Below are positions 26,216 through 35,113 of a stretch of 64,000 nucleotides of DNA, piece after piece. The position numbers and the translations under genes were made by a program. Each line of letters starts with the position of its first letter. Position 1 is the first letter of the stretch. This DNA is from Roseovarius bejariae (GTDB lineage: Bacteria > Pseudomonadota > Alphaproteobacteria > Rhodobacterales > Rhodobacteraceae), in the NCBI RefSeq assembly GCF_009669325.1, contig NZ_SZWE01000001.1, positions 2,051,501 to 2,115,500 on the forward strand. The letters are read 5' to 3'. The notes beneath the pieces are model-generated. The model saw only the letters and a list, made by a program, of their open reading frames with translations, searched no databases and had not been told where the DNA came from.

Positions 26216-27469
26216 ATGTCCCGTGCACGCCCGGACCCCAAGGCCGATATGCCAAACCTCAATCAACCTGATGTCGTCGGTGTTCTGCACCGTATGGCGA
26301 AGAGCTTTGAAGATTGCACGCTTGATGCGCCACGACCCTATGATCAGGACGTCAGGATTTCCGGCACCATCACCCTTGATGCTGACCTGAAAATCGACCG
26401 GCTGGAGGCACAACCCGCCACCGGCGAACGCTTTTCCCTTTTCAAGCCGAAGGCCCTGAAATCCGCGTTGAAAGCCGCTCGGTCCCGGGTGCAGTCTCAG
26501 CCCAAGCAGGTCGTCGAAGACATGGCGCCCGAGTGGCTGGATCACCCGGTTCTGTCGGCAAAGGCGTCGCAGGCGTCCCCGGTGCTGGCCTACAAGAAGA
26601 AGATCGAAAAGGTCGTGGACCGGGTCGAGACCTCGACCTGTGGCAGTTGCAAGGGCAAGGGCTCTCGCGTGGTGACGCGAAACGAACCGACCAGCACGCC
26701 CTGTCACGCCTGCGGTGGATCGGGCGGGCGCATGGTCACGACCTATGTCAACAGCCCCGGCACCACGGCGCATGGTACACCGACGTCGGAATACCGAATG
26801 TGCGGTCATTGCGGAGGAAGTGGCAAATGGAGCGGGCCATCCCGGACCGTGACGGAAACCGTCACCTGCAACACGTGCTCGGGAAAAGGGGAGATCAGCA
26901 AAACCTACTATAAAAAGCAGACCGTCTTTCTGGCCTACCAGGTCGAGACCAAGGCCAAGCTGGTCTGCACCCCGCGCATGTCCAGGCAACTGTCAGCCTT
27001 GGCCAAACGCACGGGGCAAGACCTTCCCTTTGACGTGATGCTCAAGGCGTCACCTGATGCCAAACTTGATCTACGCACAGGCAACCGCAAGCTCAGCCTG
27101 AAATGGACGGCCACCGTTCCCTTCTGTACACATTCGGTTGCCTATAGGGGCAAGGAGGCCGGGAAAATCGTGACCCTGCCGGAAAACGGTCAGCAGATCG
27201 CGATTGCGGATGACTACGTGTTCGATCGTGGCCTCAAGTCGCTGATGCCCACGATCAAAAGCTTGAACCGCGAGACGATTGTCGCCGCAAGACAGGAAAA
27301 TTTCCTGTTGGACAAGCTGGCCGATTTCGGCGGACAGGGGCATAAAGCACTGGACTGGAGTTCGCTTGCTTGGTCCGTCAGCCCCAAGGTGACGGCCAAG
27401 GCCTTGAAAGCGGCCGGTCGTGCGACGAAACGCGGCACGGGGCTTCTGGGCCGGCTGGGCTTGGGCTAG
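26216..27469 (+). CDS. Orphan protein with DnaJ-type CxxCxGxG zinc motifs
   Basis: 417 residues, no J domain. Four CxxCxGxG motifs lie at 142-149 (CGSCKGKG), 163-170 (CHACGGSG), 196-203 (CGHCGGSG) and 218-225 (CNTCSGKG), spaced as in the DnaJ zinc domain, which binds two zinc ions. The flanks are an unrecognised N-terminal region (1-140) and C-terminal region (226-417, basic C-terminal end with RATKRG). No signal peptide or membrane helix is seen. GAAGG upstream supports the ATG at 26216 over earlier in-frame starts. The gene stands alone between pyk and rpmI. A role as a protein-binding or chaperone-like factor is conceivable but not shown. Confidence 0.78.
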   Translation: MSRARPDPKADMPNLNQPDVVGVLHRMAKSFEDCTLDAPRPYDQDVRISGTITLDADLKIDRLEAQPATGERFSLFKPKALKSALKAARSRVQSQPKQVVEDMAPEWLDHPVLSAKASQASPVLAYKKKIEKVVDRVETSTCGSCKGKGSRVVTRNEPTSTPCHACGGSGGRMVTTYVNSPGTTAHGTPTSEYRMCGHCGGSGKWSGPSRTVTETVTCNTCSGKGEISKTYYKKQTVFLAYQVETKAKLVCTPRMSRQLSALAKRTGQDLPFDVMLKASPDAKLDLRTGNRKLSLKWTATVPFCTHSVAYRGKEAGKIVTLPENGQQIAIADDYVFDRGLKSLMPTIKSLNRETIVAARQENFLLDKLADFGGQGHKALDWSSLAWSVSPKVTAKALKAAGRATKRGTGLLGRLGLG

Positions 27470-27592
27470 GCTCCGATTTTCACTTGCCATCAGAACGGCG
27501 CGGGCGTATATGGCCCCCCTGTCCGCGGGACCGGCCTAAGTGGCATGCCGAGTCGCGCATAACGACCGACCCGAACTAAGAAGGAGCCGGAA

Positions 27593-27793
27593 ATGCCCAA
27601 GATGAAGACGAAGTCGAGCTGCAAAAAGCGGTTCAAGGTCACGGCCAATGGCAAGATCAAAACCGGCCAAGCCGGTAAGCGCCACGGCATGATCAAGCGT
27701 ACCAACAAGTTCATCCGCGATGCCCGTGGTACCACGGTAATGTCCGAGGCAGACGCCAAGATCGTCCGCCCGATGATGCCCTATTCCCGCTAA
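27593..27793 (+). CDS. rpmI: 50S ribosomal protein L35
   Basis: 66 residues, highly basic, with the L35 signature [20 protein letters not shown] and [23 protein letters not shown] precedes the start. It is the first gene of the rpmI-rplT pair, followed by L20 after 19 bp. infC, often upstream in other bacteria, is not adjacent. Confidence 0.96.
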   Translation: MPKMKTKSSCKKRFKVTANGKIKTGQAGKRHGMIKRTNKFIRDARGTTVMSEADAKIVRPMMPYSR

Positions 27794-27812
27794 GGCCAAG
27801 GAGAACTGACAT

Positions 27813-28178
27813 ATGGCACGCGTTAAAGGTGGGACAGTAACCCACGCCCGTCACAAGAAAGTCACCAAGGCCGCAAAAGGCTACTATGGCCGTCGCAAGA
27901 ACACCTTCAAGGTGGCGCGTCAGGCCGTCGACAAGGCCAACCAATACGCCACGCGCGACCGCAAGAACCGCAAGCGTAATTTCCGCGCGCTGTGGATCCA
28001 GCGGATCAACGCCGCCGTGCGCGCCCACGACGAAGCGCTGACATACTCGCGCTTCATCAACGGCCTGAACCTGGCCGGCATCGAAGTGGACCGTAAGGTT
28101 CTGGCCGATCTCGCCGTGCGAGAACCGGCCGCTTTCGGAGCCATCGTCGATCAGGCAAAAAGCGCCCTGGCCCAATAA
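27813..28178 (+). CDS. rplT: 50S ribosomal protein L20
   Basis: 121 residues with the L20 pattern [34 protein letters not shown] and [15 protein letters not shown]. It is needed for early 50S assembly. A strong terminator lies 26 bp after the stop, so rpmI-rplT is a closed unit. Confidence 0.97.
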   Translation: MARVKGGTVTHARHKKVTKAAKGYYGRRKNTFKVARQAVDKANQYATRDRKNRKRNFRALWIQRINAAVRAHDEALTYSRFINGLNLAGIEVDRKVLADLAVREPAAFGAIVDQAKSALAQ

Positions 28179-28204
28179 GCCAGTCGCACGAGGGACTTGG
28201 AAAG

Positions 28205-28236
28205 CGCCGTCGGGATCATCCCGGCGGCGTTTTTCG
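28205..28236 (+). terminator. Intrinsic terminator of rpmI-rplT
   Basis: An 11-bp stem CGCCGTCGGGA / TCCCGGCGGCG (one T-G pair) with loop TCA is followed by TTTTTCGTTT. Confidence 0.88.
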
Positions 28237-28377
28237 TTTCTCGGGATCGTGGCGGAAATGTGGCTGCCCTCGCGCCACAAATCATGGTTTCGCCCAATTA
28301 GTTTCCGAATCGTTTGGCACAAACAGCACATGGCCCAAAGGCCAAGTGACCCAGATGCCGAGCGTAAGGAACGCACC

Positions 28378-28539
28378 ATGCCTTTTGATACGAACCACGC
28401 GCAGCCCTCTTTTCTGAGTGAGAAAGCCCGCCGCCTTCTCGAAGCGCACGACCGTGAAGTCGGGCGCAACCAAGCAGAAAAGGCCACGAAAACCGAATTC
28501 GCGCGCCCCGAACAAAGCCCCTATTCAGAAGTGGCGTGA
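28378..28539 (+). CDS. Small hydrophilic protein of unknown function
   Basis: 53 residues, acidic-basic mixed helix (FLSEKARRLLEAHDREVG). AAGGA lies 7 bases before the ATG. The next gene starts 36 bp downstream. No family recognised; supported by the ribosome site and by its tight spacing to the desaturase gene. Confidence 0.5.
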   Translation: MPFDTNHAQPSFLSEKARRLLEAHDREVGRNQAEKATKTEFARPEQSPYSEVA

Positions 28540-28574
28540 CAGGGCCGTGCGTGGCGGCCTAAACTTCCGCCACC

Positions 28575-29459
28575 ATGGATCACAAAGCCCTCATCGCCAC
28601 CCTCCCTAAAGATGAATTGGCAAGGCTGAACGCACTGTCGGATGCCCCCGGCCTGCGTCACCTCGCGGGCCATTCTGCGTTGATCGCCGGGTTCGGCCTT
28701 TGGATCGCGCAAGGATGGCCGCTCTGGCAACTGGCGCTCGTGGGGCAGGGCATCGCGATATGCTTTCTGTTTACCCTCGAACACGAGGCGACCCATAAAA
28801 CCCCATTTGCTACGGCGTGGCTCAATGAATGGGTGGGTCGTCTCGCGGGTTTCTTGATCCTCAACCCCTTCGAGTGGTTCCGCTACTTCCACCTCGCCCA
28901 CCACCGCCACACCAACATCCCGGACAAAGACCCCGAGCTTCTCACGGGGGCCAAACCCGCGACATGGCCCGCTTACCTAACCCATGTCAGCGGCCTGCCC
29001 TATTGGTGGGGCATGGCCCGCCAAACCGTGACCAACGCGCTGGGCCGTGACCCCGGCGATTATGTGCCCGAGCGTGCGCACACCCGTATCCGCAAAGAGG
29101 CTCGTATCATGCTGATAGGCTACGCCCTTTGCATTCTGAGTTTGTTCATGTCCCCGCTGCTCTTCTGGGTCTGGTGGCTCCCCTGCCTTCTGGGCCAACC
29201 TGTCCTGCGCCTCTACCTTCTGGCCGAACATGGCCGCTGCGCCTTTGTCGCCAATATGCTGGAAAACACCCGCACCACCTTCACCAACCGTCTGGTGCGC
29301 TTTCTGGCGTGGAACATGCCCTACCACGTCGAACACCACAGCCTGCCACAGGTGCCCTTTCACCAGCTTCCCGCGCTGCATGACCACATGAAGGGCCACC
29401 ACCGCGTCACCGCCGATGGCTATGCCCGCTTCACCGCGGACTATGCCCGCAACCTCTAA
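28575..29459 (+). CDS. Membrane fatty acid desaturase family protein
   Basis: 294 residues. The three histidine boxes of the di-iron desaturase/hydroxylase family are present: HEATH (70-74), HLAHHRH (106-112) and HVEHH (near 254). Several transmembrane helices lie between them (LIAGFGLWIAQ, LCILSLFMSPLLFWVWWLPC). Members desaturate or hydroxylate fatty acyl chains or carotenoid-like lipids using O2. The substrate cannot be told from this sequence. pheS follows after 67 bp. Confidence 0.85.
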   Translation: MDHKALIATLPKDELARLNALSDAPGLRHLAGHSALIAGFGLWIAQGWPLWQLALVGQGIAICFLFTLEHEATHKTPFATAWLNEWVGRLAGFLILNPFEWFRYFHLAHHRHTNIPDKDPELLTGAKPATWPAYLTHVSGLPYWWGMARQTVTNALGRDPGDYVPERAHTRIRKEARIMLIGYALCILSLFMSPLLFWVWWLPCLLGQPVLRLYLLAEHGRCAFVANMLENTRTTFTNRLVRFLAWNMPYHVEHHSLPQVPFHQLPALHDHMKGHHRVTADGYARFTADYARNL

Positions 29460-29526
29460 GCCCAAGCACCTTGTCTCACGCGCTGCAAAGGTATAGCAGG
29501 ACGCCCAAGACCAAAGGGACAGGCTC

Positions 29527-30600
29527 ATGGACGACCTCAGAGACAAATACATTGCCGCCATCGCGGGTGCGGGCGATGAATCCACCCTCGAAGACCTGCG
29601 CGTGCAGGCCGTCGGCAAAAAGGGCGAGATCAGCCTGAAAATGCGCGAACTGGGCAAGATGACCCCCGAGGAACGGCAGGTCATGGGGCCCAAGCTCAAC
29701 GCCCTCAAGGATGAGATCAACAGCGCGCTGGCTGCCAAGAAACAGGCGCTCTCCGACGCCGCCCTCGATGAACGCCTGCGCGCCGAATGGCTGGACGTCA
29801 CGCTGCCCGCCCGCTCCCGCCGCATGGGCACGATCCACCCCGTCTCCCAAGTCACCGAGGAGGTCACCGCGATCTTCGCCGACATGGGCTTTGCCGTGGC
29901 CGAAGGCCCGCAGGTGGAAAGCGACTGGCACAATTTCGACGCGCTCAACATCCCCGGCCACCACCCCGCGCGGGCCGAGATGGACACCTTCTACATGCAC
30001 CGCGCCGACGGGGACGATCGCCCGCCGCATGTCCTGCGGACCCATACCTCGCCGGTGCAAATCCGTTCGATGGAATTGCAGGGCGCGCCGCTGCGGGTGA
30101 TCTGCCCGGGCCGCGTTTATCGCGCCGATTACGACCAGACCCACACGCCGATGTTCCATCAGGTCGAGGGGCTGGCGATTGATAAAGACATCTCCATGGC
30201 CAACCTCAAATGGGTGCTGGAGGAGTTCTGTCGCGCGTTCTTCGAGGTCGACGGGGTCGAACTGCGCTTCCGCGCCTCGCACTTCCCCTTCACCGAACCC
30301 TCGGCCGAGGTCGACATTCGCTGCTCATGGGCCGATGGCACCCTGAAAATCGGCGAAGGCGACGACTGGCTCGAAATCCTCGGCTCCGGCATGGTGCACC
30401 CCAAGGTGCTGATGGCGGGCAACATCGACCCGGCGGCATGGCAGGGCTTTGCCTTCGGAATGGGCATCGACCGGATCGCCATGTTGAAATACGGCATCCC
30501 CGACCTGCGCGCCTTCTTCGATTCCGACCTCCGCTGGCTGCGCCACTACGGCTTTGCCTCGCTGGACCAGCCGACGTTGCATGGCGGGTTGAGCCGCTAA
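29527..30600 (+). CDS. pheS: Phenylalanine-tRNA ligase alpha subunit
   Basis: 357 residues. The N-terminal coiled-coil arm (1-90) leads into the class II catalytic core: [34 protein letters not shown] (motif 2), [13 protein letters not shown] and motif 3 [19 protein letters not shown]. It charges tRNA-Phe together with PheT. pheT does not follow directly; 410 bp of apparently non-coding DNA and a convergent gene come next. Confidence 0.96.
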   Translation: MDDLRDKYIAAIAGAGDESTLEDLRVQAVGKKGEISLKMRELGKMTPEERQVMGPKLNALKDEINSALAAKKQALSDAALDERLRAEWLDVTLPARSRRMGTIHPVSQVTEEVTAIFADMGFAVAEGPQVESDWHNFDALNIPGHHPARAEMDTFYMHRADGDDRPPHVLRTHTSPVQIRSMELQGAPLRVICPGRVYRADYDQTHTPMFHQVEGLAIDKDISMANLKWVLEEFCRAFFEVDGVELRFRASHFPFTEPSAEVDIRCSWADGTLKIGEGDDWLEILGSGMVHPKVLMAGNIDPAAWQGFAFGMGIDRIAMLKYGIPDLRAFFDSDLRWLRHYGFASLDQPTLHGGLSR

Positions 30601-30639
30601 AGAAACCATCTTCCCAAGACGGTTTTCCACAAATCGTAG

Positions 30640-30660
30640 GGTGCGCATTCATTGCGCACC
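30640..30660. terminator. Perfect hairpin after pheS
   Basis: Arms GGTGCGCA / TGCGCACC with loop TTCAT, 40 bp past the pheS stop. No T-run follows, so termination is uncertain; it could be a dispersed palindrome. Confidence 0.45.
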
Positions 30661-30912
30661 ACTGTACAACGAACATCTGGCGCGGAACCAAGGGCCGCAG
30701 GCCCGTTGCCCGCCGGTCTTCGCGCTCTACATCGCGCTGTCGCTCTCGGGGGCCTTTGCGGCGGGGCTGTTGTTCCAGTTCTGGCAAATGGTCTGAACGG
30801 TCCTCCTTCGCGTCCTGTTTGCGCCAGTTCGCCACAAAGAGGTTTCTAGGGCCTTAAGCCAACGTCCGCAGGGTGGGCAGGTTGTGCGCGCCGCTCCCAA
30901 AGGCACCGACTT

Positions 30913-30992
30913 TCGTACGACTCGTACGACAGCCCAAAAGAAACCCCCGATTTTCGTACGAAATCGGGGGTCTTTGCGTACGACTCGTACGA
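30913..30992. repeat. TCGTACGA palindrome array with a central long hairpin
   Basis: Exact TCGTACGA copies start at 30913, 30922, 30954 and 30985; a one-base variant GCGTACGA starts at 30976. The outer pairs are spaced 9 bp apart (palindrome, C, palindrome). The central copy is the tip of a long near-perfect hairpin with arms CCCCCGATTT / AAATCGGGGG at about 30944-30970, followed by TCTTT. Confidence 0.75.
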
Positions 30993-31011
30993 AATGCGAG
31001 GGTTAACGAAA

Positions 31012-32196
31012 TCAGTCCTTCACGAACATTTTTCGCGGCCTGTCACAGAAAGTTTCCGCCGGGCCGTCCTCTTTGATCAGGATGGATTCTGTGATCTCAA
31101 GGCCCCAATCCGACATCCAAAGCCCTGGCATGAAATGGAAAGTCATGCCCGGCTCCAGCACGGTTTCATCCTCGGCCCGCAGGCTGATGGTGCGCTCGCC
31201 CCAGTCCGGCGGATAGCTCAACCCGATGGGATAGCCACAGCGCGCGCCGCGCTCGATGCCAGCCTTTTCAAGGGGTTGCGCCAAGGCGTTGGCGATGTCG
31301 CAGGCCCGGTTACCGGCCCGTGCGGCCTCTAAACCCAGCTCTAACCCTTCGACAAGTGCGCTTTCCGCATCCAGAATGAATTGCGGGGGTTTGCCAAGGA
31401 AGAGGGTCCGGCAGAAGGGGGCATGGTAGCGGCGGTAACAGCCTGAAATTTCAAAGAAAGTTGCCTCGCCCTCGGCGAAATCCCGGCCATCCCACGTCAG
31501 GTGCGGGGCGGCGGCATCCGAGCCCGAGGGCAGCAGCGGCACGATCGCGGGGTAATCACCCCATGCGCCATCGACGCCCCGAACGCCATCACGGAAAATC
31601 TCGGCCACCACCTCGTTCTTCGGCACCCCCACTTCAACCCGCTCCAACAAGCCGTCGATCATCTTTTCGCTGATCGCCGCAGCCTTGCGGATGAAGGTAA
31701 GTTCCTCGTCCGATTTTACCGCGCGTTGCCAGTTCACAAGCGCGGTTGCATCGACGAAAGTGGCGTTCGGCAGTTCGGCCTTCAGAACCTCATAAGCCTT
31801 TGCCGAGAAATAATAATTATCCATTTCAATGCCGATGCGTTTGGCCTCGGCCCCCATGCCGCGCAGACGTTCGGCAAGGTCCTGCATCGGGTGGCGTTCG
31901 GTGGATTGGACGTAGTTATCGGCATATCCCATGACCCGGTCATCGGTCATCCAGACGGTGCGCACACCGCCGTTGGCGTCTTGGTTCCGGCCCCACCAGA
32001 TCGGGTCGGCATCCGGCAACACGATAACGCCCTGATGGACGTAAAAGGACCAGCCGTCATAGCCGGTCAGCCAGTTCTGATTCGACGGGTCGGTGACGAA
32101 AAGCACGTCCACGCCCTTGGCTTCCATGGCCTTGCGCGTCTTGTCCAGCCGCCGCTCAAACTCACCTTGCGAAAAAGGAAGGTCCTTTTGAATCAT
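31012..32196 (-). CDS. doeA: M24 metallopeptidase-family ectoine hydrolase (DoeA/EutD)
   Basis: 394 residues. A creatinase-like N-terminal domain (VTDPSNQNWLTGYDGWSFYV) precedes a pita-bread M24 fold (ISEKMIDGLLERVEVG, GYPIGLSYPPDWGE, LEPGMTFHFMPGLW). These segments match ectoine hydrolases, which open the ectoine ring to N-acetyl-L-2,4-diaminobutyrate in the cytoplasm. It is divergent from eutB-eutC and the rest of an ectoine-type gene order, which strengthens the call. A Xaa-Pro dipeptidase-like activity is the alternative. Confidence 0.8.
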   Translation of the reverse strand: MIQKDLPFSQGEFERRLDKTRKAMEAKGVDVLFVTDPSNQNWLTGYDGWSFYVHQGVIVLPDADPIWWGRNQDANGGVRTVWMTDDRVMGYADNYVQSTERHPMQDLAERLRGMGAEAKRIGIEMDNYYFSAKAYEVLKAELPNATFVDATALVNWQRAVKSDEELTFIRKAAAISEKMIDGLLERVEVGVPKNEVVAEIFRDGVRGVDGAWGDYPAIVPLLPSGSDAAAPHLTWDGRDFAEGEATFFEISGCYRRYHAPFCRTLFLGKPPQFILDAESALVEGLELGLEAARAGNRACDIANALAQPLEKAGIERGARCGYPIGLSYPPDWGERTISLRAEDETVLEPGMTFHFMPGLWMSDWGLEITESILIKEDGPAETFCDRPRKMFVKD

Positions 32197-32257
32197 ATCA
32201 CGTCCTCACTGTCGGGTTTCGTCCATACTGTGCGCCATGTCTTTGATTGCCCCAAGG

Positions 32258-32280
32258 AAAACGGCACTTCGTGTCGTTTT
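32258..32280. promoter_or_regulatory. Inverted repeat in the doeA/eutB divergent promoter region
   Basis: AAAACGGCAC-TTC-GTGTCGTTTT forms a near-perfect inverted repeat (9 of 10 pairs) in the 162-bp region between the divergent doeA and eutB genes. It is a candidate binding site for the AsnC/Lrp regulator encoded downstream or for an EnuR-type regulator encoded elsewhere. Confidence 0.5.
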
Positions 32281-32358
32281 TGGCAATTTTCCTGGCGTGC
32301 GCTTGACGCTACCCTGCACCGGCGCAAAGCTGCGGGATAAATCAACAGGGAGAAAACA

Positions 32359-33360
32359 ATGCAGCCAACTCTGGCCGATATATACGCCGCGGCCCGGGTC
32401 ATCCGTGGCGTGGCCGATGCCACGCCCCTTGTGCCCTCCCCGTATATGACCCGGCAGTCAGGCTCCGAGTTTCTTTTGAAACTGGAGAACATGCAACCCA
32501 TCGGGGCGTTCAAGCTGCGCGGGGCCTATAACGCGGTCGCAGGGGTTCAGGACGCCAAGGGCGTGACCTGTTGCTCCACCGGAAATCACGGGCGCGGCGT
32601 TGCCTTTGCCGCCCGCGAACGGGGTATGCGTGCTGTGATCTGCATGTCGGAACTGGTGCCGCAAGCCAAGGTGGACGGGATCAAGGCGCTTGGCGCCGAG
32701 GTGGCCATCAAGGGGCGCAGTCAGGATGACGCTTTGGCCGAGTCTCACCGTCTGGTGGCCGAAGAAGGGTTGGTTGAGATTTCACCTTTCGATGATCCGC
32801 TGGTGATTGCCGGACAGGGGACCATCGGATTGGAAATACTCCAGTCGCGACCGGATGTTACCACGCTGTTGGTGCCGCTTTCGGGCGGTGGGCTGGCCGC
32901 CGGTGTCGCGCGGGCCGCCAAGTCGATCAATCCGGGAATCCGGGTTGTGGGGATCACGATGGATCGGGGCGCTGCGATGTATGAAAGCATCAAGGCGGGG
33001 TATCCCGTCGAGGTGCCCGAGGTGGCCAGCCTTGCGGATTCCCTGGGGGGTGGTATCGGCATGGAGAATAAGCTCAGCTTCCCGATGTGTCGCGACTTGT
33101 TGGACGAGATTGTCCTTGTGACCGAGGCCGAGATTTATCACGCGATGCAGGTGCTGTATTACGAGGATCGTATCGTTGCCGAGGGTGCCTGTGTCGTCGG
33201 TCTTGCCGCGGTTCTGAACGGCAAGGTCACGCTGGATGGACCCACGGCGACGATCGTCACGGGCCGCAATCTGGATATGCCGACGTTTACGCGCATCATG
33301 ACCGGGCAGGATGTGCAGCTGGGCGATGTGACAGTGAAAGGACAGACCTATGCCGCATGA
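32359..33360 (+). CDS. eutB: Hydroxyectoine utilization dehydratase EutB
   Basis: 333 residues of the fold-type II PLP (threonine dehydratase) family. The cofactor Lys is in PIGAFKLRGAYNAV, the phosphate-binding loop in LVPLSGGGLAAGVA, and CCSTGNHGRGVA is the substrate-side loop. EutB is thought to act with EutC to convert hydroxyectoine or its hydrolysis product into the ectoine pathway. CAGGGAGAAAACA precedes the ATG. The last 11 bp overlap eutC, as expected for coupled partners. Confidence 0.82.
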   Translation: MQPTLADIYAAARVIRGVADATPLVPSPYMTRQSGSEFLLKLENMQPIGAFKLRGAYNAVAGVQDAKGVTCCSTGNHGRGVAFAARERGMRAVICMSELVPQAKVDGIKALGAEVAIKGRSQDDALAESHRLVAEEGLVEISPFDDPLVIAGQGTIGLEILQSRPDVTTLLVPLSGGGLAAGVARAAKSINPGIRVVGITMDRGAAMYESIKAGYPVEVPEVASLADSLGGGIGMENKLSFPMCRDLLDEIVLVTEAEIYHAMQVLYYEDRIVAEGACVVGLAAVLNGKVTLDGPTATIVTGRNLDMPTFTRIMTGQDVQLGDVTVKGQTYAA

Positions 33361-34342
33361 CATCCGTATCGTGACCGAGGCCGATTTGCGCTCCGCCGTC
33401 GGGTTGGACATCGAAACCGTGGACGTGGTTGAACAGGCCTTTACCGCGCTTGCCGGGGGCGAGGTCGTGATGCCGCCGATCCTGTCCATGGACCTGCCAG
33501 CCGCCAATGGCGAGGTTGATGTGAAAACCGCCTATATCCCGGGGTTCAAAGGGTTCGCCATCAAGGTCAGCCCCGGGTTCTTTGATAATCCCAAGCTGGG
33601 CCTTCCGTCGTTGAACGGGTTGATGATCCTGTTCTCGGCGAAGACGGGGCTGGTGCAGGCGTTGTTCCTCGACAATGGCTATCTCACCGACATTCGCACC
33701 GCCGCCGCCGGGGCCGTGGCGGCCCGCCACCTTGCCCCGCACACCGTGGAAACGGCGGGCGTCATCGGCACCGGGGTGCAGGCCCGTTTGCAGATGCAGG
33801 CGGCGCATCTGGTGCGGCCCTTCAAGCGGTTGCTGGTCTGGGGGCGCGATGCGGCCAAGGCGCAAACCTGCGCCGAGGATATGGCCGCGCTATTGGGGAT
33901 AGAGGCGCAGGCCGTCTCGGACCCTTCCGAATTGGTTGCGCAAAGCCAGTTGGTCGTCACGACGACCCCGGCACGAGATCCTGTCCTGAAGGCCGAATGG
34001 CTGCATCCGGGACTGCACATTACAGCGATGGGTTCGGACCAGGAAGGCAAGAACGAGATTGATCCCAAGGCCCTGATGCAAGCCGATCTGTACGTGGCCG
34101 ATCGCGTGAGCCAGACTGAGAAACTGGGTGAGTTGCGCAGCGCGCAGGAGGCCGGTTTGTGGGATCGCGGCATTCCCGCCGAGTTGGGACAGGTCATCAC
34201 AGGTCAGGCCCCGGGGCGGCGCAGCGATGACGACATCACCATTGCCGACCTCACCGGCACGGGCGCGCAGGACACGGCGATTGCCAGCCATGTCTACCAG
34301 ATGCTCAAGGACAGCCCCGCCGGGACGGTGATCACAGCATGA
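33350..34342 (+). CDS. eutC: Ectoine utilization protein EutC (ornithine cyclodeaminase family)
   Basis: 330 residues. A Rossmann NAD-binding motif is at AGVIGTGVQARLQMQAAHL, with the substrate-side YLTDIRTAAAGAVAARHLA and ITAMGSDQEGKNEID. It belongs to the ornithine cyclodeaminase/mu-crystallin family. It is overlapped by eutB upstream and by the nitrilase gene downstream (ATGA), so the three are one translational unit. Confidence 0.82.
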   Translation: MPHDIRIVTEADLRSAVGLDIETVDVVEQAFTALAGGEVVMPPILSMDLPAANGEVDVKTAYIPGFKGFAIKVSPGFFDNPKLGLPSLNGLMILFSAKTGLVQALFLDNGYLTDIRTAAAGAVAARHLAPHTVETAGVIGTGVQARLQMQAAHLVRPFKRLLVWGRDAAKAQTCAEDMAALLGIEAQAVSDPSELVAQSQLVVTTTPARDPVLKAEWLHPGLHITAMGSDQEGKNEIDPKALMQADLYVADRVSQTEKLGELRSAQEAGLWDRGIPAELGQVITGQAPGRRSDDDITIADLTGTGAQDTAIASHVYQMLKDSPAGTVITA

Positions 34343-35103
34343 AGCTTGGGGTGTATCAATGCAAGGCAGCGGGCCTTACAGCGGAAGAGCGCCTGGCCAG
34401 ATTGGAAAGGCACATTGCGGGGCAGGGGCTTGATCTGGTTCTGTGCCCCGAATTGTTTCCGACAGGGTACAATCCGGCATTGGATTATCACGCCTTAGCA
34501 GAGTCGCCCGACGGCCCCTTCGCGGAATCCATGGCCGGTCTTGCCCGCAAGCACGATACGACCATTGCCTATGGGTATCCCGAGCGGGCGGGGGACAGCC
34601 TCTATAATTCCGCGGCCCTTCTGGATGCATCCGGCACCCTGCTGGCCAATCATCGCAAGCGCCTGCCTTCACCACAGAGTTTCGAGGTGACGACCTTTGC
34701 CAAGGGCCCTTCGGTGACATTCGCCGATTTGGGCGATCTGCGCGTGGCGATTATTATCTGCTATGAGGTAGAGTTCCCCGAAAGCCTGCGGCAGGCCGCA
34801 CAAGGTGGCGCGCATCTGGTGTTGGTGCCTACGGCCTTGGGCGCGGATTGGGGTGTTGTGGCCGAGAAAATGGTGCCGACCCGTGCCTTGGAGAACGGGG
34901 TTTGGCTGGCCTATGCCGATCATGCGGGTGAGGATGGCGGATTGGCCTTCTATGGCGGTTCGCGTATCGTGGCACCGGATGGGCAGGATGTGGCCGTTGT
35001 TGGCCCGGGCCGTGAGGGGCTGGTGAGCGTCGAGATGGACCTGACGCGTGTAGTCGCTGCGCAGGCACGTCTGCCCTATCTGAAGAATTGCGTGGAACTG
35101 TGA
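34339..35103 (+). CDS. Nitrilase-superfamily carbon-nitrogen hydrolase
   Basis: 254 residues. The catalytic triad is visible: Glu in LVLCPELFPTGYN, Lys in NHRKRLP and Cys in IIICYEVEFPES. The family hydrolyses amides or nitriles in the cytoplasm. It sits between eutC and the asnC gene, the place held by eutD-eutE in the Ruegeria-type cluster; no M20/AstE-like deacetylase is present. It may therefore remove the acetyl group from N-acetyl-diaminobutyrate, or act on a related amide. This role is inference from position. Confidence 0.85.
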   Translation: MKLGVYQCKAAGLTAEERLARLERHIAGQGLDLVLCPELFPTGYNPALDYHALAESPDGPFAESMAGLARKHDTTIAYGYPERAGDSLYNSAALLDASGTLLANHRKRLPSPQSFEVTTFAKGPSVTFADLGDLRVAIIICYEVEFPESLRQAAQGGAHLVLVPTALGADWGVVAEKMVPTRALENGVWLAYADHAGEDGGLAFYGGSRIVAPDGQDVAVVGPGREGLVSVEMDLTRVVAAQARLPYLKNCVEL

Positions 35104-35113
35104 CGGACAAGGT

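Larger units (their letters stand above)
30601..31011. other. Intergenic region between pheS and doeA (411 bp)
   Basis: No convincing gene. It holds a perfect hairpin (30640-30660), a frame at 30641-30796 without an ATG that ends in a transmembrane-like stretch (ALYIALSLSGAFAAGLLF; a GTG at 30641 is its only plausible start), and a TCGTACGA palindrome array with an internal long hairpin (30913-30992). The flanking genes converge, so the hairpins could serve as terminators. Confidence 0.6.

Noticed and set aside
29527..30600. pheST operon
   Set aside because: No pheT reading frame follows pheS in this window.
30641..30796. Small membrane protein gene after pheS
   Set aside because: Only a GTG inside a hairpin could start it and no ribosome site is seen; kept only as a comment on the intergenic region.
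30913..30992. CRISPR array
   Set aside because: Repeats are 8-bp palindromes with 1-bp or irregular spacing, no unique spacers of 30 bp and no cas genes.
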